DNA from: CAZBDV01 sp964490765
GTDB taxonomy: Bacteria; Cloacimonadota; Cloacimonadia; Cloacimonadales; JAJBBL01
Direction: 5' to 3'
Length of the DNA stretch: 64,000 nt
Assembly (NCBI GenBank): GCA_964490765.1
Contig: CAZBDV010000009.1
Location: 38,922 to 102,921 of the forward strand
In this document: piece by piece, positions 7,567 through 16,312 of the stretch
How the letters are laid out: each line of letters begins with the position of its first letter
Numbering within the stretch: position 1 is the first letter of the stretch
Translations under genes and position numbers: made by a program
Notes under the pieces: model-generated
The model's database searches: none
Seen by the model: only the letters and a program-made list of their open reading frames with translations
Told to the model about the DNA's origin: nothing

Positions 7567-9930
7567 ATGAAATATGTTCTGATCCTCCTGCTATTGGGGA
7601 GTATATACACCCTTTATGCCGATCTTATCCCACAGCATTTTCCACCAGTAGAATTAAACAGGGGAACAGAGACCATACTACAACTCAATCTGACTGGGGA
7701 AATAGAGAGTTTAGAAGAGATAATATTCCATTACAGGGAGATAGGCAAACAGGAGTATAAGGAAGTCTCCAGGGACAGGTCAGAAATAAGAACACAGGAC
7801 ATCCACTTTCGCTTGCCACGCATCTATCCCCCGGCAAATGGATACGAATATTTCTTCTCTATCAGGATAATCAGTGAAACACTGACTCTCCCCGAGTATC
7901 AACCACACAACAATCCTTACAGGATTTTCATATCAACAGCAGCTCAATCGATGGGTGGTTTCATACTGCTTAATCCCGACACAAATGTCGGTGCAGATGA
8001 TGACCTGGTTTTTGCTTTATCGTTTTATAATCTGGAAAAGGTAATTGACGCTTCAACGATAAGAATCTTGAAAAACGGTATGGATATAACCAGGCTTGCA
8101 ACCATCTCATCACCACTTCTCGTATATACAGAAAGCCAACCACGTGCAGGAAACTTCAGTTTTCAGGTCAAAGCTGTTACCACCGACGGCAAGCCAATAG
8201 AATCACCGATCTGGAGATACACAGTAGCATCGAAACCGACAATCATCGATCAACTCCCCTTCGATCTGAGTGGTAGTGCTGTTTTTACCTCTAATCTCCG
8301 GAATGTCTCCAGTGATAATTCTTCATCATCCCTGGATAGAGACCGCAATGATGCCAGCTTAAGGTTAAATGTCAACACCAGGCACGACTGGTTATCCTTC
8401 CGGAGCAGACTATACCTCTCTTCTCTGGAGAGTAGTTCCAAACAACCTGTGAACCGCTATTCATTTGGTTTCTCGGTTCCCTATTTCAATCTTAATCTCC
8501 TCGATTCCTCACCGAATTACGGAACCTATCTTCTGAGCAATAAAAATGTCAGAGGCATTTCAGCCGATCTGCATTATAATTACCTGAGTTTCAAGACAAC
8601 CTATGGCCATCTGGCTCGAGCAGTCGATGGCAAGACGATAACGGATTCTACCTTTACCCCTGGCACCTTCCAGCGTTATACATTTGCCAGCAAACTCGAT
8701 ATTGGTAGTGATAACCTCTTCAAATTCGGTATCGGTTTTGCCAAGAGCAAAGATAGAATGGATACACTCGCCGAAGAGTATTATCTCGAACGCCATATAA
8801 CTGAGGCAGATACATCCACGACCGTATTGATATCCCCGAAAGATAACATTGTTGTCGGAAGTGATGTCAGGCTGGCACTCGATAATCAGAGATTCGTTAT
8901 GGGTGCCGAGATCGCTACGAGTCTCTATAATAATAACATTATCGACGGTGTTATGGATCTCGACGAAATAGAAGAATACTTCGATGTCGAGCTCCCCTTT
9001 GACCCCTCGTCTGTCCATAATATTATCATTATCAACAGGAATATTGAACCGATCCTGCCTAACAGAGGAAGCATAGCATACCGGCTCTATCTCAACTGGT
9101 TTATAGCCGGAAATTTTCTCAACTTATCTTACTCGGAAGTCGGCGCCAGCTTCCGCTCTCTCTCTTCAGGGTATTTACAGAACGATGCCCGGATTATTAA
9201 CCTATCCGACAATGTCAGCCTGTTCAACAATCAGCTAATACTGGATGCCGGTATCAACTTCGTCAGAGACAATCTCTCTGATCAGAAGCTGACAACAACC
9301 AGCAATACGAACTGGTATCTGCAATCGATGCTCCGTCTTCGTAACTACCCCTATATGAGAATGGGATATAATGCCAATACTTTTACCGATGATCTCGATA
9401 CACCGGTTATCGATCAATCTGCCGGCACCTTCAATATCGGTACAGGATATCAATTCGATAATCTTCCCTTTTCTACTGCCCTGGTTGATCTCAGTATGAA
9501 TATCTCCAGCAACAGGGACCGGTCCCAGACCGAGATCTTCGATCTGAGCCGTAACAGCCTGCAACTCAGTATCCACAATACAATGAGGGAGATACCACTT
9601 ACCACGAGATTCAGTGTCACTAATACACAACATAAAGACAACGGATTCAACGGATTTGATTCCCGATATTATCGCTCGTTCAGCTTGAGAAATCAGTACT
9701 CACTCTTTGAGCACAGGGTCAGGCCGTTTTTTAATATCAGATTCAATACGTTCAGTGGTGACCAGGATTCTCAATTATCCACCTTTTATGAACTGGGAAC
9801 TACCTATACCCCACTACCCAGAACCACGATCAATACCAGCCTTGAGTTATCTGATTACAACAACAGGGATTTTACGGAGAATGACTATTCCATCTTTACC
9901 TGGAAGGTTAATATAGCTCAGAGATTTTAG
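7567..9930 (+). CDS. outer-membrane beta-barrel protein, unknown function
   Basis: 787 aa; signal peptide 1-19 (ending LYA). Residues about 20-230 are Ig-like beta sequence (PVELNRGTETILQLNL, FVLLNPDTN-type strands). From about 235 to the end, alternating polar/hydrophobic strands with aromatic girdles and Asn/Ser-rich turns (for example YLSSLESSSKQPVNRYSF, MGAEIATSLYNNN) end in an aromatic terminal residue (VNIAQRF), which is the C-terminal signature of outer-membrane barrels. It lies 14 bp after the FecR gene and 32 bp before the cyclase gene, clearly in the same operon. No family name is recognised. Confidence 0.8.
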   Translation: MKYVLILLLLGSIYTLYADLIPQHFPPVELNRGTETILQLNLTGEIESLEEIIFHYREIGKQEYKEVSRDRSEIRTQDIHFRLPRIYPPANGYEYFFSIRIISETLTLPEYQPHNNPYRIFISTAAQSMGGFILLNPDTNVGADDDLVFALSFYNLEKVIDASTIRILKNGMDITRLATISSPLLVYTESQPRAGNFSFQVKAVTTDGKPIESPIWRYTVASKPTIIDQLPFDLSGSAVFTSNLRNVSSDNSSSSLDRDRNDASLRLNVNTRHDWLSFRSRLYLSSLESSSKQPVNRYSFGFSVPYFNLNLLDSSPNYGTYLLSNKNVRGISADLHYNYLSFKTTYGHLARAVDGKTITDSTFTPGTFQRYTFASKLDIGSDNLFKFGIGFAKSKDRMDTLAEEYYLERHITEADTSTTVLISPKDNIVVGSDVRLALDNQRFVMGAEIATSLYNNNIIDGVMDLDEIEEYFDVELPFDPSSVHNIIIINRNIEPILPNRGSIAYRLYLNWFIAGNFLNLSYSEVGASFRSLSSGYLQNDARIINLSDNVSLFNNQLILDAGINFVRDNLSDQKLTTTSNTNWYLQSMLRLRNYPYMRMGYNANTFTDDLDTPVIDQSAGTFNIGTGYQFDNLPFSTALVDLSMNISSNRDRSQTEIFDLSRNSLQLSIHNTMREIPLTTRFSVTNTQHKDNGFNGFDSRYYRSFSLRNQYSLFEHRVRPFFNIRFNTFSGDQDSQLSTFYELGTTYTPLPRTTINTSLELSDYNNRDFTENDYSIFTWKVNIAQRF

Positions 9931-9962
9931 TTAAATTATCGAAGGTTCTGAGGGGGATAAAT

Positions 9963-11849
9963 ATGTTTAAGAAACACCTGCATCTGCTAATCATACCAGT
10001 AGTCCTCTTTATTCTGGCTCAGATTGTCTTTCAGACCAACTTCTGGCACTATCTGGAATACAAGGCTTATGATACCTTCTTTCGAATGAGAGGTGAAAGG
10101 CCGATTTCTGATGATATAGTTATTATTGCAATCGATGATGCCACTTTCAGTTCACTCGATATGAGATGGCCATTCCCCCGTGACCTTTATGCCCGTATGA
10201 TCAGGAATCTCCAGCGTGCAGGAGCCAGGCAGATCGTATTCGATATTAGCTTTACCGAAGCTTCTGATCCCATCATCGATGAAGAACTCATTACTGCAGC
10301 CAGCGAATTCGGCAACGTTATCTTTGCCGGTAAGATGATCCACGATATCAGATCCTTCTACGAGGTAACACAACTGATCAAACCGATCCCGCAAATCAGA
10401 GAAGAGGGATTTAACTGGGGCCTTGTCAATATCAGCCCCGATATCGATGGCTTCATCAGGCGGTATACCCTCTTTGAGGAATATGGTAACGAACTCTACT
10501 TTCCTATTGGTATAATATCTCTGGCTAATCTCGAAGAATATCGACCGGATTGGCCTTCGTTTATCAGGATAGATAAGGACAAACTCCTTCTTAAAGAGCA
10601 TAGAATCCCGAGAATCGATCATAATCGGGCTCTGATTCAATATTACGGCCCACCCAAAACCTTTGAACATTATTCATTCTCCAGTGTTATTGACGATAGC
10701 ACATATTTTCTGCCCGGTATTGAAACCTTAGATTTTGAGATAAATGAATTCTACCACCTGCTGGAACGAGATGTTTTCAAGGATAAAATCGTCCTGGTCG
10801 GTGCTACCGTAGATGAATTACACGATGTTTTCCAGTCACCTTTCACATCACAGCGATTGATGCCGGGAGTAGAGATTCATGCTAACTTTATCGAAATGGT
10901 CAGACAAAACGACTATCTGAATGAATTTTCTCACTTCTGGACTTTCTTCCTCATTCTCTTTATCTCACTGGTCTGTTACTTCATCTTTACCCATCTTAAA
11001 CCGATATTCTCGCTATTCATTACCCTACTCTTCTCTTTTGCTTATCTCTTCCTTGCCTTCTCCTATTTCGTTAATAATAACCTGCTGTTCGCTATTATTC
11101 CCATACCGTTCATTATCATCTTAGTCTATCTCAGCAGCCTGGTCTTTCATTACATTAAGGCCAGTAAAGAACGGAAATTCATCAAAAAGACATTCATGCA
11201 CTACATGGCTCCGGAACTGGTCAACCAGCTGCTAAAAAGTCCTAAAACACTCAAATATGGTGGTGACCTGCAAGAAATTACCGTCCTCTTCTCCGATATC
11301 CGCTCCTTCACTGAATATACAGAAAAACATTCACCACAGGCAACCGTCGGGATCCTTCAGGAATATCTCACAGAAATGGTTGATATTATCATACAGAACC
11401 GTGGTATCGTCGATAAATTTGTCGGGGACGAAATTATGGCCCTCTATGGTACTCCGGTCAAGCTGGAAAACTCCGCCCTTGCCGCCTGTAAGACTGCCAT
11501 CGAGATGCGGATCAGGCTGAACGAATTACAGAAAAAATGGAAGAACGAAGGAAAGGATGTGTTCGATACCGGTATTGGAATCAATACCGGACCAGCTGTA
11601 GTCGGGAATCTCGGCTCTCAACAGATCTTTGACTATACTGCTATTGGAGATACTGTCAATCTCGGTGCCCGATTGGAGAATATCAATAAAGAATACGAGA
11701 CGCAGAATAAGATCATCATCAGCGAACATACATTGAAAAAGGTAGAACAATTCGTTGAGGCTAAATTCCTCGATGAGGTTAAGGTGAAAGGAAAGGACAT
11801 TTCTGTCAAAATCTACGAACTCATAAATATCAGGGTAACCCCTGAGTAG
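9963..11849 (+). CDS. CHASE2-domain class III adenylate cyclase
   Basis: 628 aa. One N-terminal membrane helix (about 5-24) leads to a periplasmic CHASE2 sensor (about 30-315, with IVIIAIDDATFSSL and MRWPFPRDLYARMI). Three membrane helices follow (about 320-400), then a cytosolic cyclase domain (about 430-605) with VLFSDIRSFTEYT and VDKFVGDEIMALYG holding the metal-binding Asp residues, and YTAIGDTVNLGARLE. Lys before FVGD and Thr in YTAIG favour ATP over GTP (class IIIb). It should make cAMP in response to an envelope signal. It is last in the operon after the secreted, FecR and barrel proteins, so these may deliver the signal. Confidence 0.92.
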   Translation: MFKKHLHLLIIPVVLFILAQIVFQTNFWHYLEYKAYDTFFRMRGERPISDDIVIIAIDDATFSSLDMRWPFPRDLYARMIRNLQRAGARQIVFDISFTEASDPIIDEELITAASEFGNVIFAGKMIHDIRSFYEVTQLIKPIPQIREEGFNWGLVNISPDIDGFIRRYTLFEEYGNELYFPIGIISLANLEEYRPDWPSFIRIDKDKLLLKEHRIPRIDHNRALIQYYGPPKTFEHYSFSSVIDDSTYFLPGIETLDFEINEFYHLLERDVFKDKIVLVGATVDELHDVFQSPFTSQRLMPGVEIHANFIEMVRQNDYLNEFSHFWTFFLILFISLVCYFIFTHLKPIFSLFITLLFSFAYLFLAFSYFVNNNLLFAIIPIPFIIILVYLSSLVFHYIKASKERKFIKKTFMHYMAPELVNQLLKSPKTLKYGGDLQEITVLFSDIRSFTEYTEKHSPQATVGILQEYLTEMVDIIIQNRGIVDKFVGDEIMALYGTPVKLENSALAACKTAIEMRIRLNELQKKWKNEGKDVFDTGIGINTGPAVVGNLGSQQIFDYTAIGDTVNLGARLENINKEYETQNKIIISEHTLKKVEQFVEAKFLDEVKVKGKDISVKIYELINIRVTPE

Positions 11850-12038
11850 CACAGGAGCCGGATAGGGCCGACTCGTAGCTTCCTCATAGTTAAGACTTAT
11901 ATTACCTCTTTCGGGATTATCGGGTTAAGAATTCCTGTATCTCTTTATTTTATAGCTTCACAAATCTGAGGAAACAACAGAGATTTAGTGGCTCCATTTT
12001 ATGACTGCAAAACTTCTCTTCCCTGATTCTGAAAAGAC

Positions 12039-12066
12039 TTGACATAAAACACACCCCTAATATTAA
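12039..12066 (+). promoter_or_regulatory. sigma70-like promoter of the Fe-S ATPase operon
   Basis: TTGACA at 12039-12044 and TATTAA at 12061-12066, 16 bp apart, lie about 50 bp before the DUF134 gene and after the stop of the previous operon. Only sequence match; not tested. Confidence 0.5.
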
Positions 12067-12068
12067 TT

Positions 12069-12106
12069 GAACATAAGTTCTATTGAGTGAACAAATAATT
12101 CGTTCA
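12069..12106. promoter_or_regulatory. two inverted repeats, candidate operator
   Basis: GAAC-ATAA-GTTC (12069-12080) is followed by TGAAC-9nt-GTTCA (12088-12106). Both share the GAAC/GTTC half-site and sit just downstream of the predicted -10 and upstream of the DUF134 regulator start, where a repressor would block transcription. The bound protein is unknown; the adjacent DUF134 protein is the obvious candidate. Confidence 0.4.
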
Positions 12107-12117
12107 TCGAGGTGAAG

Positions 12118-12564
12118 ATGTCGAGAGCCAAAGTGCTGAGAAAATTAAACGAATTGCCTGTAGTCAAGGGGTTCAGGCCTTTATGGATGCGACGCAACTA
12201 TCGTCAGGCGGTAACGATGTGTCTGGAAGAGTATGAGGTATTTCGCCTGATAGATTATGAAGGATTAACGCACGAGCAGGCTGCTGAGGAGATGAACGTA
12301 TCACGCTCAACAGTAACCCGTATCTATGAACAGGCGAGAAAAAAGTTAGCCCGGGCTCTTGTTGAGGGTCGCAGCTTTTTCATAGAAGGGGGTGAGATAC
12401 AGCTTTCCGGATCACACTATCTCTGTGAGAAATGCTGGCACAAATTCGTTTATGAGAAGGAGAACCCCGGCAAGCCAGTTTGTCCACTCTGTGGTTCGGA
12501 GCAGGTAATAGATCTCAGTGAATGCTTTATACGAGGTTGTCATCGTTGTCGTCGATGCAGATAG
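12118..12564 (+). CDS. DUF134-family HTH regulator with zinc ribbon
   Basis: 148 aa from the ATG at 12118 (MSRAKVLRKL), chosen because CGAGG lies at the right distance; a GTG at 12112 is in frame. Residues about 5-85 form the DUF134 domain, with a sigma-region-4-like helix-turn-helix (LTHEQAAEEMNVSRSTVTRIYEQARKKLA has the pattern across about 50-80). The C-terminal part carries cysteine pairs (CEKCW, CPLCG, then GCHRCRRCR) suited to zinc or Fe-S binding. It heads an operon of NifX-like proteins and MinD-type ATPases, a combination common in anaerobes, and probably regulates it through the inverted repeats in front. Confidence 0.85.
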   Translation: MSRAKVLRKLNELPVVKGFRPLWMRRNYRQAVTMCLEEYEVFRLIDYEGLTHEQAAEEMNVSRSTVTRIYEQARKKLARALVEGRSFFIEGGEIQLSGSHYLCEKCWHKFVYEKENPGKPVCPLCGSEQVIDLSECFIRGCHRCRRCR

Positions 12565-12582
12565 ATGATATCAGGAGGTAAT

Positions 12583-12921
12583 ATGACAGAGAAGGTAGCA
12601 ATACCGATTAGTAATGGGACGTTGAGTACTCATTTTGGACATACTGAACAGTATGTCATATACACTATTAGTGAGGGTAAAGTCACAGGGACCGAATATG
12701 CGATTCCTCCACCACACGAATACGGTTCACATCCCAGGTTCCTCAGAGAGATCGGCAGTAATGTGGTAATTGCTTCGGGGATGGGTCATAAAGCTATTGC
12801 ATTATTCAATGATTTTGGGATCAAGGCGATAATCGGAATAGAAACACTTACCCCGGATATCATCATAGAGAGATACATACAGGGGAGATTACAATCGGGG
12901 AACAACAGGTGTGATCACTGA
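12583..12921 (+). CDS. NifX/NifB-C-terminal-like (dinitrogenase cofactor fold) protein
   Basis: 112 aa from the ATG at 12583, preceded by AGGAGGTAAT; an upstream in-frame ATG (12565) would bury that site. VAIPISNGTLSTHFGHTEQY at the N terminus is the typical first strand and loop of the dinitrogenase iron-molybdenum cofactor family, an RNase-H-like fold that in NifX/NifY binds Fe-S cofactor precursors. No nitrogenase gene is visible, so the cargo here is probably another Fe-S species (inference). The stop overlaps the ATG of the next ATPase by one base, showing tight coupling. Confidence 0.85.
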   Translation: MTEKVAIPISNGTLSTHFGHTEQYVIYTISEGKVTGTEYAIPPPHEYGSHPRFLREIGSNVVIASGMGHKAIALFNDFGIKAIIGIETLTPDIIIERYIQGRLQSGNNRCDH

Positions 12922-13790
12922 TGAGAATAGCAATAGCCAGTGGTAAAGGTGGTACGGGCAAGACTACCCTGTCGGTCAATCTGGCAAAATACTCCTCACT
13001 GCACCATAGGACTCTGTTAGCAGACCTCGATGTAGAAGAACCGAACAGTGGAGTTTTCATCCGGGGTAAAAAGCTGGCCGAGCAGGAGGTTTTCCGTATG
13101 GTTCCTTTTTGGGAAGAGAAGAAATGTACACTGTGTGGAAAATGTCCGTACTACTGCAGATTTAATGCTGTTTTAAGATTAGGAGAGAAGATCGTCATAA
13201 TGCCAGAACTCTGCCACTCCTGTTATGCCTGCAGTGAGCTCTGTCCTGTTAATGCCCTACCTATGGTTGCCGATCCGCACGGGATTATAAGTCACTATCT
13301 CAGCGATTCGCTCGATTTTGTCGAGGGGAGATTACATATCGGGGAAGAGCAGGCACCCCCGTTGATAAAGGAGACAGTCAAGTATACAGACAATTTACGT
13401 CCAGCTTTTGAAATGGAGTTCTGGGATTCACCCCCCGGAACCTCCTGTCCCGTGATCACAGCAACCTACGGTGCAGATCTGGTAATTCTCGTAACAGAGC
13501 CGACCCCATTTGGTCTTTACGATCTGCAACTGGCAGCGGAGACGATGAGGAAGATCGGGAAGCAGACGGCGATAGTTGTTAACCGTATTGGGATAGGTAA
13601 TGATGATGTATTCAAATACTGTGCAGAGCAGGGTCTGTCAGTCTGGGCTACTATCCCTGACAGGAGAGAGATAGCAGAGCTCTATTCCAGGGGAGAATTG
13701 ATCTATCCAGAGATAGAAGAATACAGGAAGGCCATAGATGTTATCCTGCAAAGGATAAAAGATATTGAGGGTCAATTATGCGAGAAATAG
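12921..13790 (+). CDS. MinD-superfamily P-loop ATPase with inserted ferredoxin domain (1)
   Basis: 289 aa. The deviant Walker A IASGKGGTGKTTLSVNLAK (residues about 4-22) is that of MinD/Mrp ATPases. Residues about 64-115 are a 2[4Fe-4S] ferredoxin insert: CTLCGKCPYYC, then CHSCYACSELCPVNAL. WDSPPGTSCPV in the middle is the switch segment. Such proteins are soluble and thought to load or transfer Fe-S clusters using ATP; the exact client is unknown. A near paralogue overlaps its 3' end by 13 bp, so the two may form a heterodimer. Confidence 0.9.
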   Translation: MRIAIASGKGGTGKTTLSVNLAKYSSLHHRTLLADLDVEEPNSGVFIRGKKLAEQEVFRMVPFWEEKKCTLCGKCPYYCRFNAVLRLGEKIVIMPELCHSCYACSELCPVNALPMVADPHGIISHYLSDSLDFVEGRLHIGEEQAPPLIKETVKYTDNLRPAFEMEFWDSPPGTSCPVITATYGADLVILVTEPTPFGLYDLQLAAETMRKIGKQTAIVVNRIGIGNDDVFKYCAEQGLSVWATIPDRREIAELYSRGELIYPEIEEYRKAIDVILQRIKDIEGQLCEK

Positions 13791-14644
13791 TAATAATCTC
13801 GGGTAAGGGTGGAACCGGCAAGACTTCTGTAGCAGCATCGCTCGCCTTTATTACCGGTGAGAGAGCAGTAATGGGTGACTGTGATGTTGATGCAGCAGAT
13901 CTTCATCTTATTCTGGATCCGGATATTTTAGAGAGAGATGATTTCTTCAGTGGAGTAAAAGCAGAAATCGACCAGAATACTTGTAACGGTTGCGGAAAGT
14001 GTCACGAGGTTTGCCGTTTCGATGCTGTTCTCATTGCAGGATCTACCTGTCGGATCGAACCGTTAAAATGTGAAGGTTGCGGATATTGCAGTTATGTATG
14101 CCCGGTTGATGCCATAGATCTGAAAGAACAGAATATAGGGGAATGTTATATCTCCCGAACCAGAGCAGGATCTTATATGGCCCATTCCCGTCTCGGTATA
14201 GGTGCTGATAATTCTGGCAAGCTCGTCACCAGGGTGAAAAGGGATGCCCGTTCGTTAGCTGAAAAAACCAAAAACGACTATATCATTATCGACGGTTCAC
14301 CCGGAATTGGCTGCCCAGTGATTGCGTCTCTTTCCGGAGCTGATTTTGCCCTGATGGTAACTGAACCTACAAGATCGGGAATACACGATCTGCAACGGGT
14401 ATGGGAATTGAGCCGGAATTTCAAGATTCCAACAGGTTGCCTGATCAACAAGAATGACCTGAACCATCAGATGAGCAAAGAGATAGAAACCTATTTGCAT
14501 AATAATGGAATCCGGTTTTTAGGTGCTATACCTTATGACACAGATTTTCATAAAGCACTAAGTCGGGGCCAGAGTGTAATCGAATATAATCCAGAGCGCT
14601 GGAAACCCTTTTTCCGTGAGCTCTGGAACAAAATCAGAGAATGA
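13778..14644 (+). CDS. MinD-superfamily P-loop ATPase with inserted ferredoxin domain (2)
   Basis: 288 aa, paralogue of the preceding gene. IISGKGGTGKTSVAASLA is the deviant Walker A; CNGCGKCHEVCRF and CEGCGYCSYVCPVDAI (about 68-110) form the two-cluster ferredoxin insert, and IIDGSPGIGCPV is the switch. The start overlaps the previous gene by 13 bp (ATG at 13778), typical of translationally coupled subunits made in equal amounts. The role is inferred as Fe-S cluster handling in anaerobic metabolism, as for the first copy. Confidence 0.9.
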   Translation: MREIVIISGKGGTGKTSVAASLAFITGERAVMGDCDVDAADLHLILDPDILERDDFFSGVKAEIDQNTCNGCGKCHEVCRFDAVLIAGSTCRIEPLKCEGCGYCSYVCPVDAIDLKEQNIGECYISRTRAGSYMAHSRLGIGADNSGKLVTRVKRDARSLAEKTKNDYIIIDGSPGIGCPVIASLSGADFALMVTEPTRSGIHDLQRVWELSRNFKIPTGCLINKNDLNHQMSKEIETYLHNNGIRFLGAIPYDTDFHKALSRGQSVIEYNPERWKPFFRELWNKIRE

Positions 14645-14657
14645 GAGGAGTAGTTTT

Positions 14658-14990
14658 ATGAAAATAGCATTTACCAGCAGTGGAACCGATTGGGATGCTC
14701 AAATAGATCCCCGATTCGGTAGAACCGATTATTTATTACTCTACGATGAGGATAGTGACAAGCTATCTGCTCATGATAATCGTGAAATTCATAATGTAGG
14801 ACATGGAGCAGGGCCGAAAACAGCCGAGAAACTCTATACATTGAAACCTGATGTTCTTATAACCGGCAACGGACCGGGAGGTAATGCCCAGAACATCCTC
14901 AGTCGTATGAATGTACAGATCTATACTGGTGCCAGCGGAATGACAATCCGTGAGGCATATCAGGCTTATAAAGATAACAAACTAAGATAA
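14658..14990 (+). CDS. second NifX-like (dinitrogenase cofactor fold) protein
   Basis: 110 aa from the ATG at 14658, with GAGGAG upstream; a longer frame beginning inside the previous gene is unlikely. MKIAFTSSGTDWDAQIDPRFGRTDYLLLYD matches the family first half (read as residues 1-30), and the His/Gly-rich stretch NVGHGAGPKTAEKL plus TGNGPGGNAQNIL complete the fold. It resembles the first NifX-like gene of this operon only at fold level. Probable Fe-S cofactor carrier working with the two ATPases. Confidence 0.85.
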   Translation: MKIAFTSSGTDWDAQIDPRFGRTDYLLLYDEDSDKLSAHDNREIHNVGHGAGPKTAEKLYTLKPDVLITGNGPGGNAQNILSRMNVQIYTGASGMTIREAYQAYKDNKLR

Positions 14991-15000
14991 GGAGGTAACA

Positions 15001-15282
15001 ATGCCAGGATTTGATGGATCAGGACCTTATGGTGATGGAAGACCCGGGAGGGGTTTAGGCCCCTGCGGGAGATTCAGAAGCTACTTCGGTTATGGAAGAG
15101 GACGTGGAAACTACGATTATCCACCAATGAGACGCCGAAGGAATTTCTTTGATTTCATCAGGCCGATATTCGGTGGCTATGATGATGATGAAGGTTACGA
15201 TCTCAAGAATCGTAAGAAAGAACTCGAGCAGGAGCTCGATATGATCAACAACCAACTAAAGAGTAAGGGCTCAGAGAAGTAA
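15001..15282 (+). CDS. DUF5320-like Gly/Arg-rich small protein
   Basis: 93 aa. AAGGAGG is centred at 14994 before the ATG. The first half is low complexity, rich in Gly, Arg, Pro and Tyr (DGSGPYGDGRPGRGLGPCG, then RRRRNFFDF), and the last 30 residues form a coiled coil (NRKKELEQELDMINNQLKS). This layout matches small DUF5320-type proteins that often accompany MinD/NifX clusters in anaerobes. Function unknown; the coiled coil suggests oligomerisation. The next gene starts 2 bp after its stop. Confidence 0.75.
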   Translation: MPGFDGSGPYGDGRPGRGLGPCGRFRSYFGYGRGRGNYDYPPMRRRRNFFDFIRPIFGGYDDDEGYDLKNRKKELEQELDMINNQLKSKGSEK

Positions 15283-15284
15283 AT

Positions 15285-16118
15285 ATGCAGGATAACGAAA
15301 AGAAAGATGCACAATTGAAAGCCAATCTGGCCCGCATCAGACACAGAATAATTGTGATGAGTGGCAAAGGTGGGGTTGGCAAGAGCTTCATAGCAGCCAA
15401 CCTCGCTTTTGGTCTGGCTCTGGAGGGGAAGAGGGTCGGCATCCTTGATGCTGATATCCACGGCCCTTCCATTGCCAAACTGACTAATATTGAAGGGAAA
15501 CCGATACAGATTCACCCCGAGACCGGCATCCCAACCCCAATAAAGGTATTCTCCAATCTCTACGCCCTCTCTGTTGCCTCATTGATTAACTCAGACGATA
15601 GTGCTCTGATCTGGAGAGGACCACTGAAGATGGCTCTTCTCAGGCAGTTCCTGACGGACTTCCAGTGGGAAGAGCTCGATTACCTGGTGGTTGACTGTCC
15701 ACCCGGAACAGGAGATGAACCGCTCAGTATTATCCAGCTTCTAGAACGTGTAGATGGAGCAATCATAGTAACAACACCTCAGGATCTGGCTATACTGGAT
15801 GTCAAGAAATCGGTTAATTTCGCTCAAAAGATGGAGATCGATATACTCGGAATTATAGAAAATATGAAGTATTTCCGCTGCCCCAATTGTTCTACTAAGA
15901 CACCACTCTTCGAGGGTAAGCAACTGGCAAAACTGGTCTCGGACCATTCTCTCGATATACTGGCGGAATTGGAATTCGATCCCCTGATAGCCACCTCTTC
16001 TGATGAGGGGAAACCGTATATCTACCACTATAATCACCTCCCCTCTGCCCAGGCATTAAAAAAAGCAGTCACACAAATCATCGAAGCAGTGGAAGGAGAG
16101 CATATAGCAGCCAAATAG
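15285..16118 (+). CDS. mrp: Mrp/NBP35-family Fe-S cluster carrier ATPase
   Basis: 277 aa. VMSGKGGVGKSFIAANLAFGL is a deviant Walker A (about 24-44), DADIHGPSIAKL and DYLVVDCPPGTGDEPLS are Mrp signatures, and the paired cysteines of FRCPNC (about 202-205) form the shared Fe-S site of a dimer. The DUF59 domain that precedes the ATPase in many Mrp proteins is absent. It should bind and hand over [4Fe-4S] clusters in the cytoplasm. Last gene of the operon, followed by a strong terminator at 16191. Confidence 0.93.
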   Translation: MQDNEKKDAQLKANLARIRHRIIVMSGKGGVGKSFIAANLAFGLALEGKRVGILDADIHGPSIAKLTNIEGKPIQIHPETGIPTPIKVFSNLYALSVASLINSDDSALIWRGPLKMALLRQFLTDFQWEELDYLVVDCPPGTGDEPLSIIQLLERVDGAIIVTTPQDLAILDVKKSVNFAQKMEIDILGIIENMKYFRCPNCSTKTPLFEGKQLAKLVSDHSLDILAELEFDPLIATSSDEGKPYIYHYNHLPSAQALKKAVTQIIEAVEGEHIAAK

Positions 16119-16190
16119 TTAAATGCTGTAGAGAATAACTTATAAACTCCGCTGCAGTTTGATTCTGTTTTGATGCTCAAAACTGTATCA

Positions 16191-16223
16191 CACTCGCAGG
16201 TTACCAGCCTGCGGGTGTTTTTT
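16191..16223 (+). terminator. rho-independent terminator after mrp
   Basis: Ten-base stem CACTCGCAGG / CCTGCGGGTG (16191-16200 with 16208-16217, one G-T wobble), 7-nt loop, then six T (16218-16223). Confidence 0.9.
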
Positions 16224-16312
16224 GTAGCGGGACAAATATATTGACAGAGGGACTATGTTCCTTCATTAGAACTTTCGGGTCATAAATATAAAGAGAGTAG
16301 TGGAGAATCGAT

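Noticed and set aside
10152..10670. 172-codon minus-strand frame inside the cyclase gene
   Set aside because: Overlaps the CHASE2 coding region fully; no independent support.
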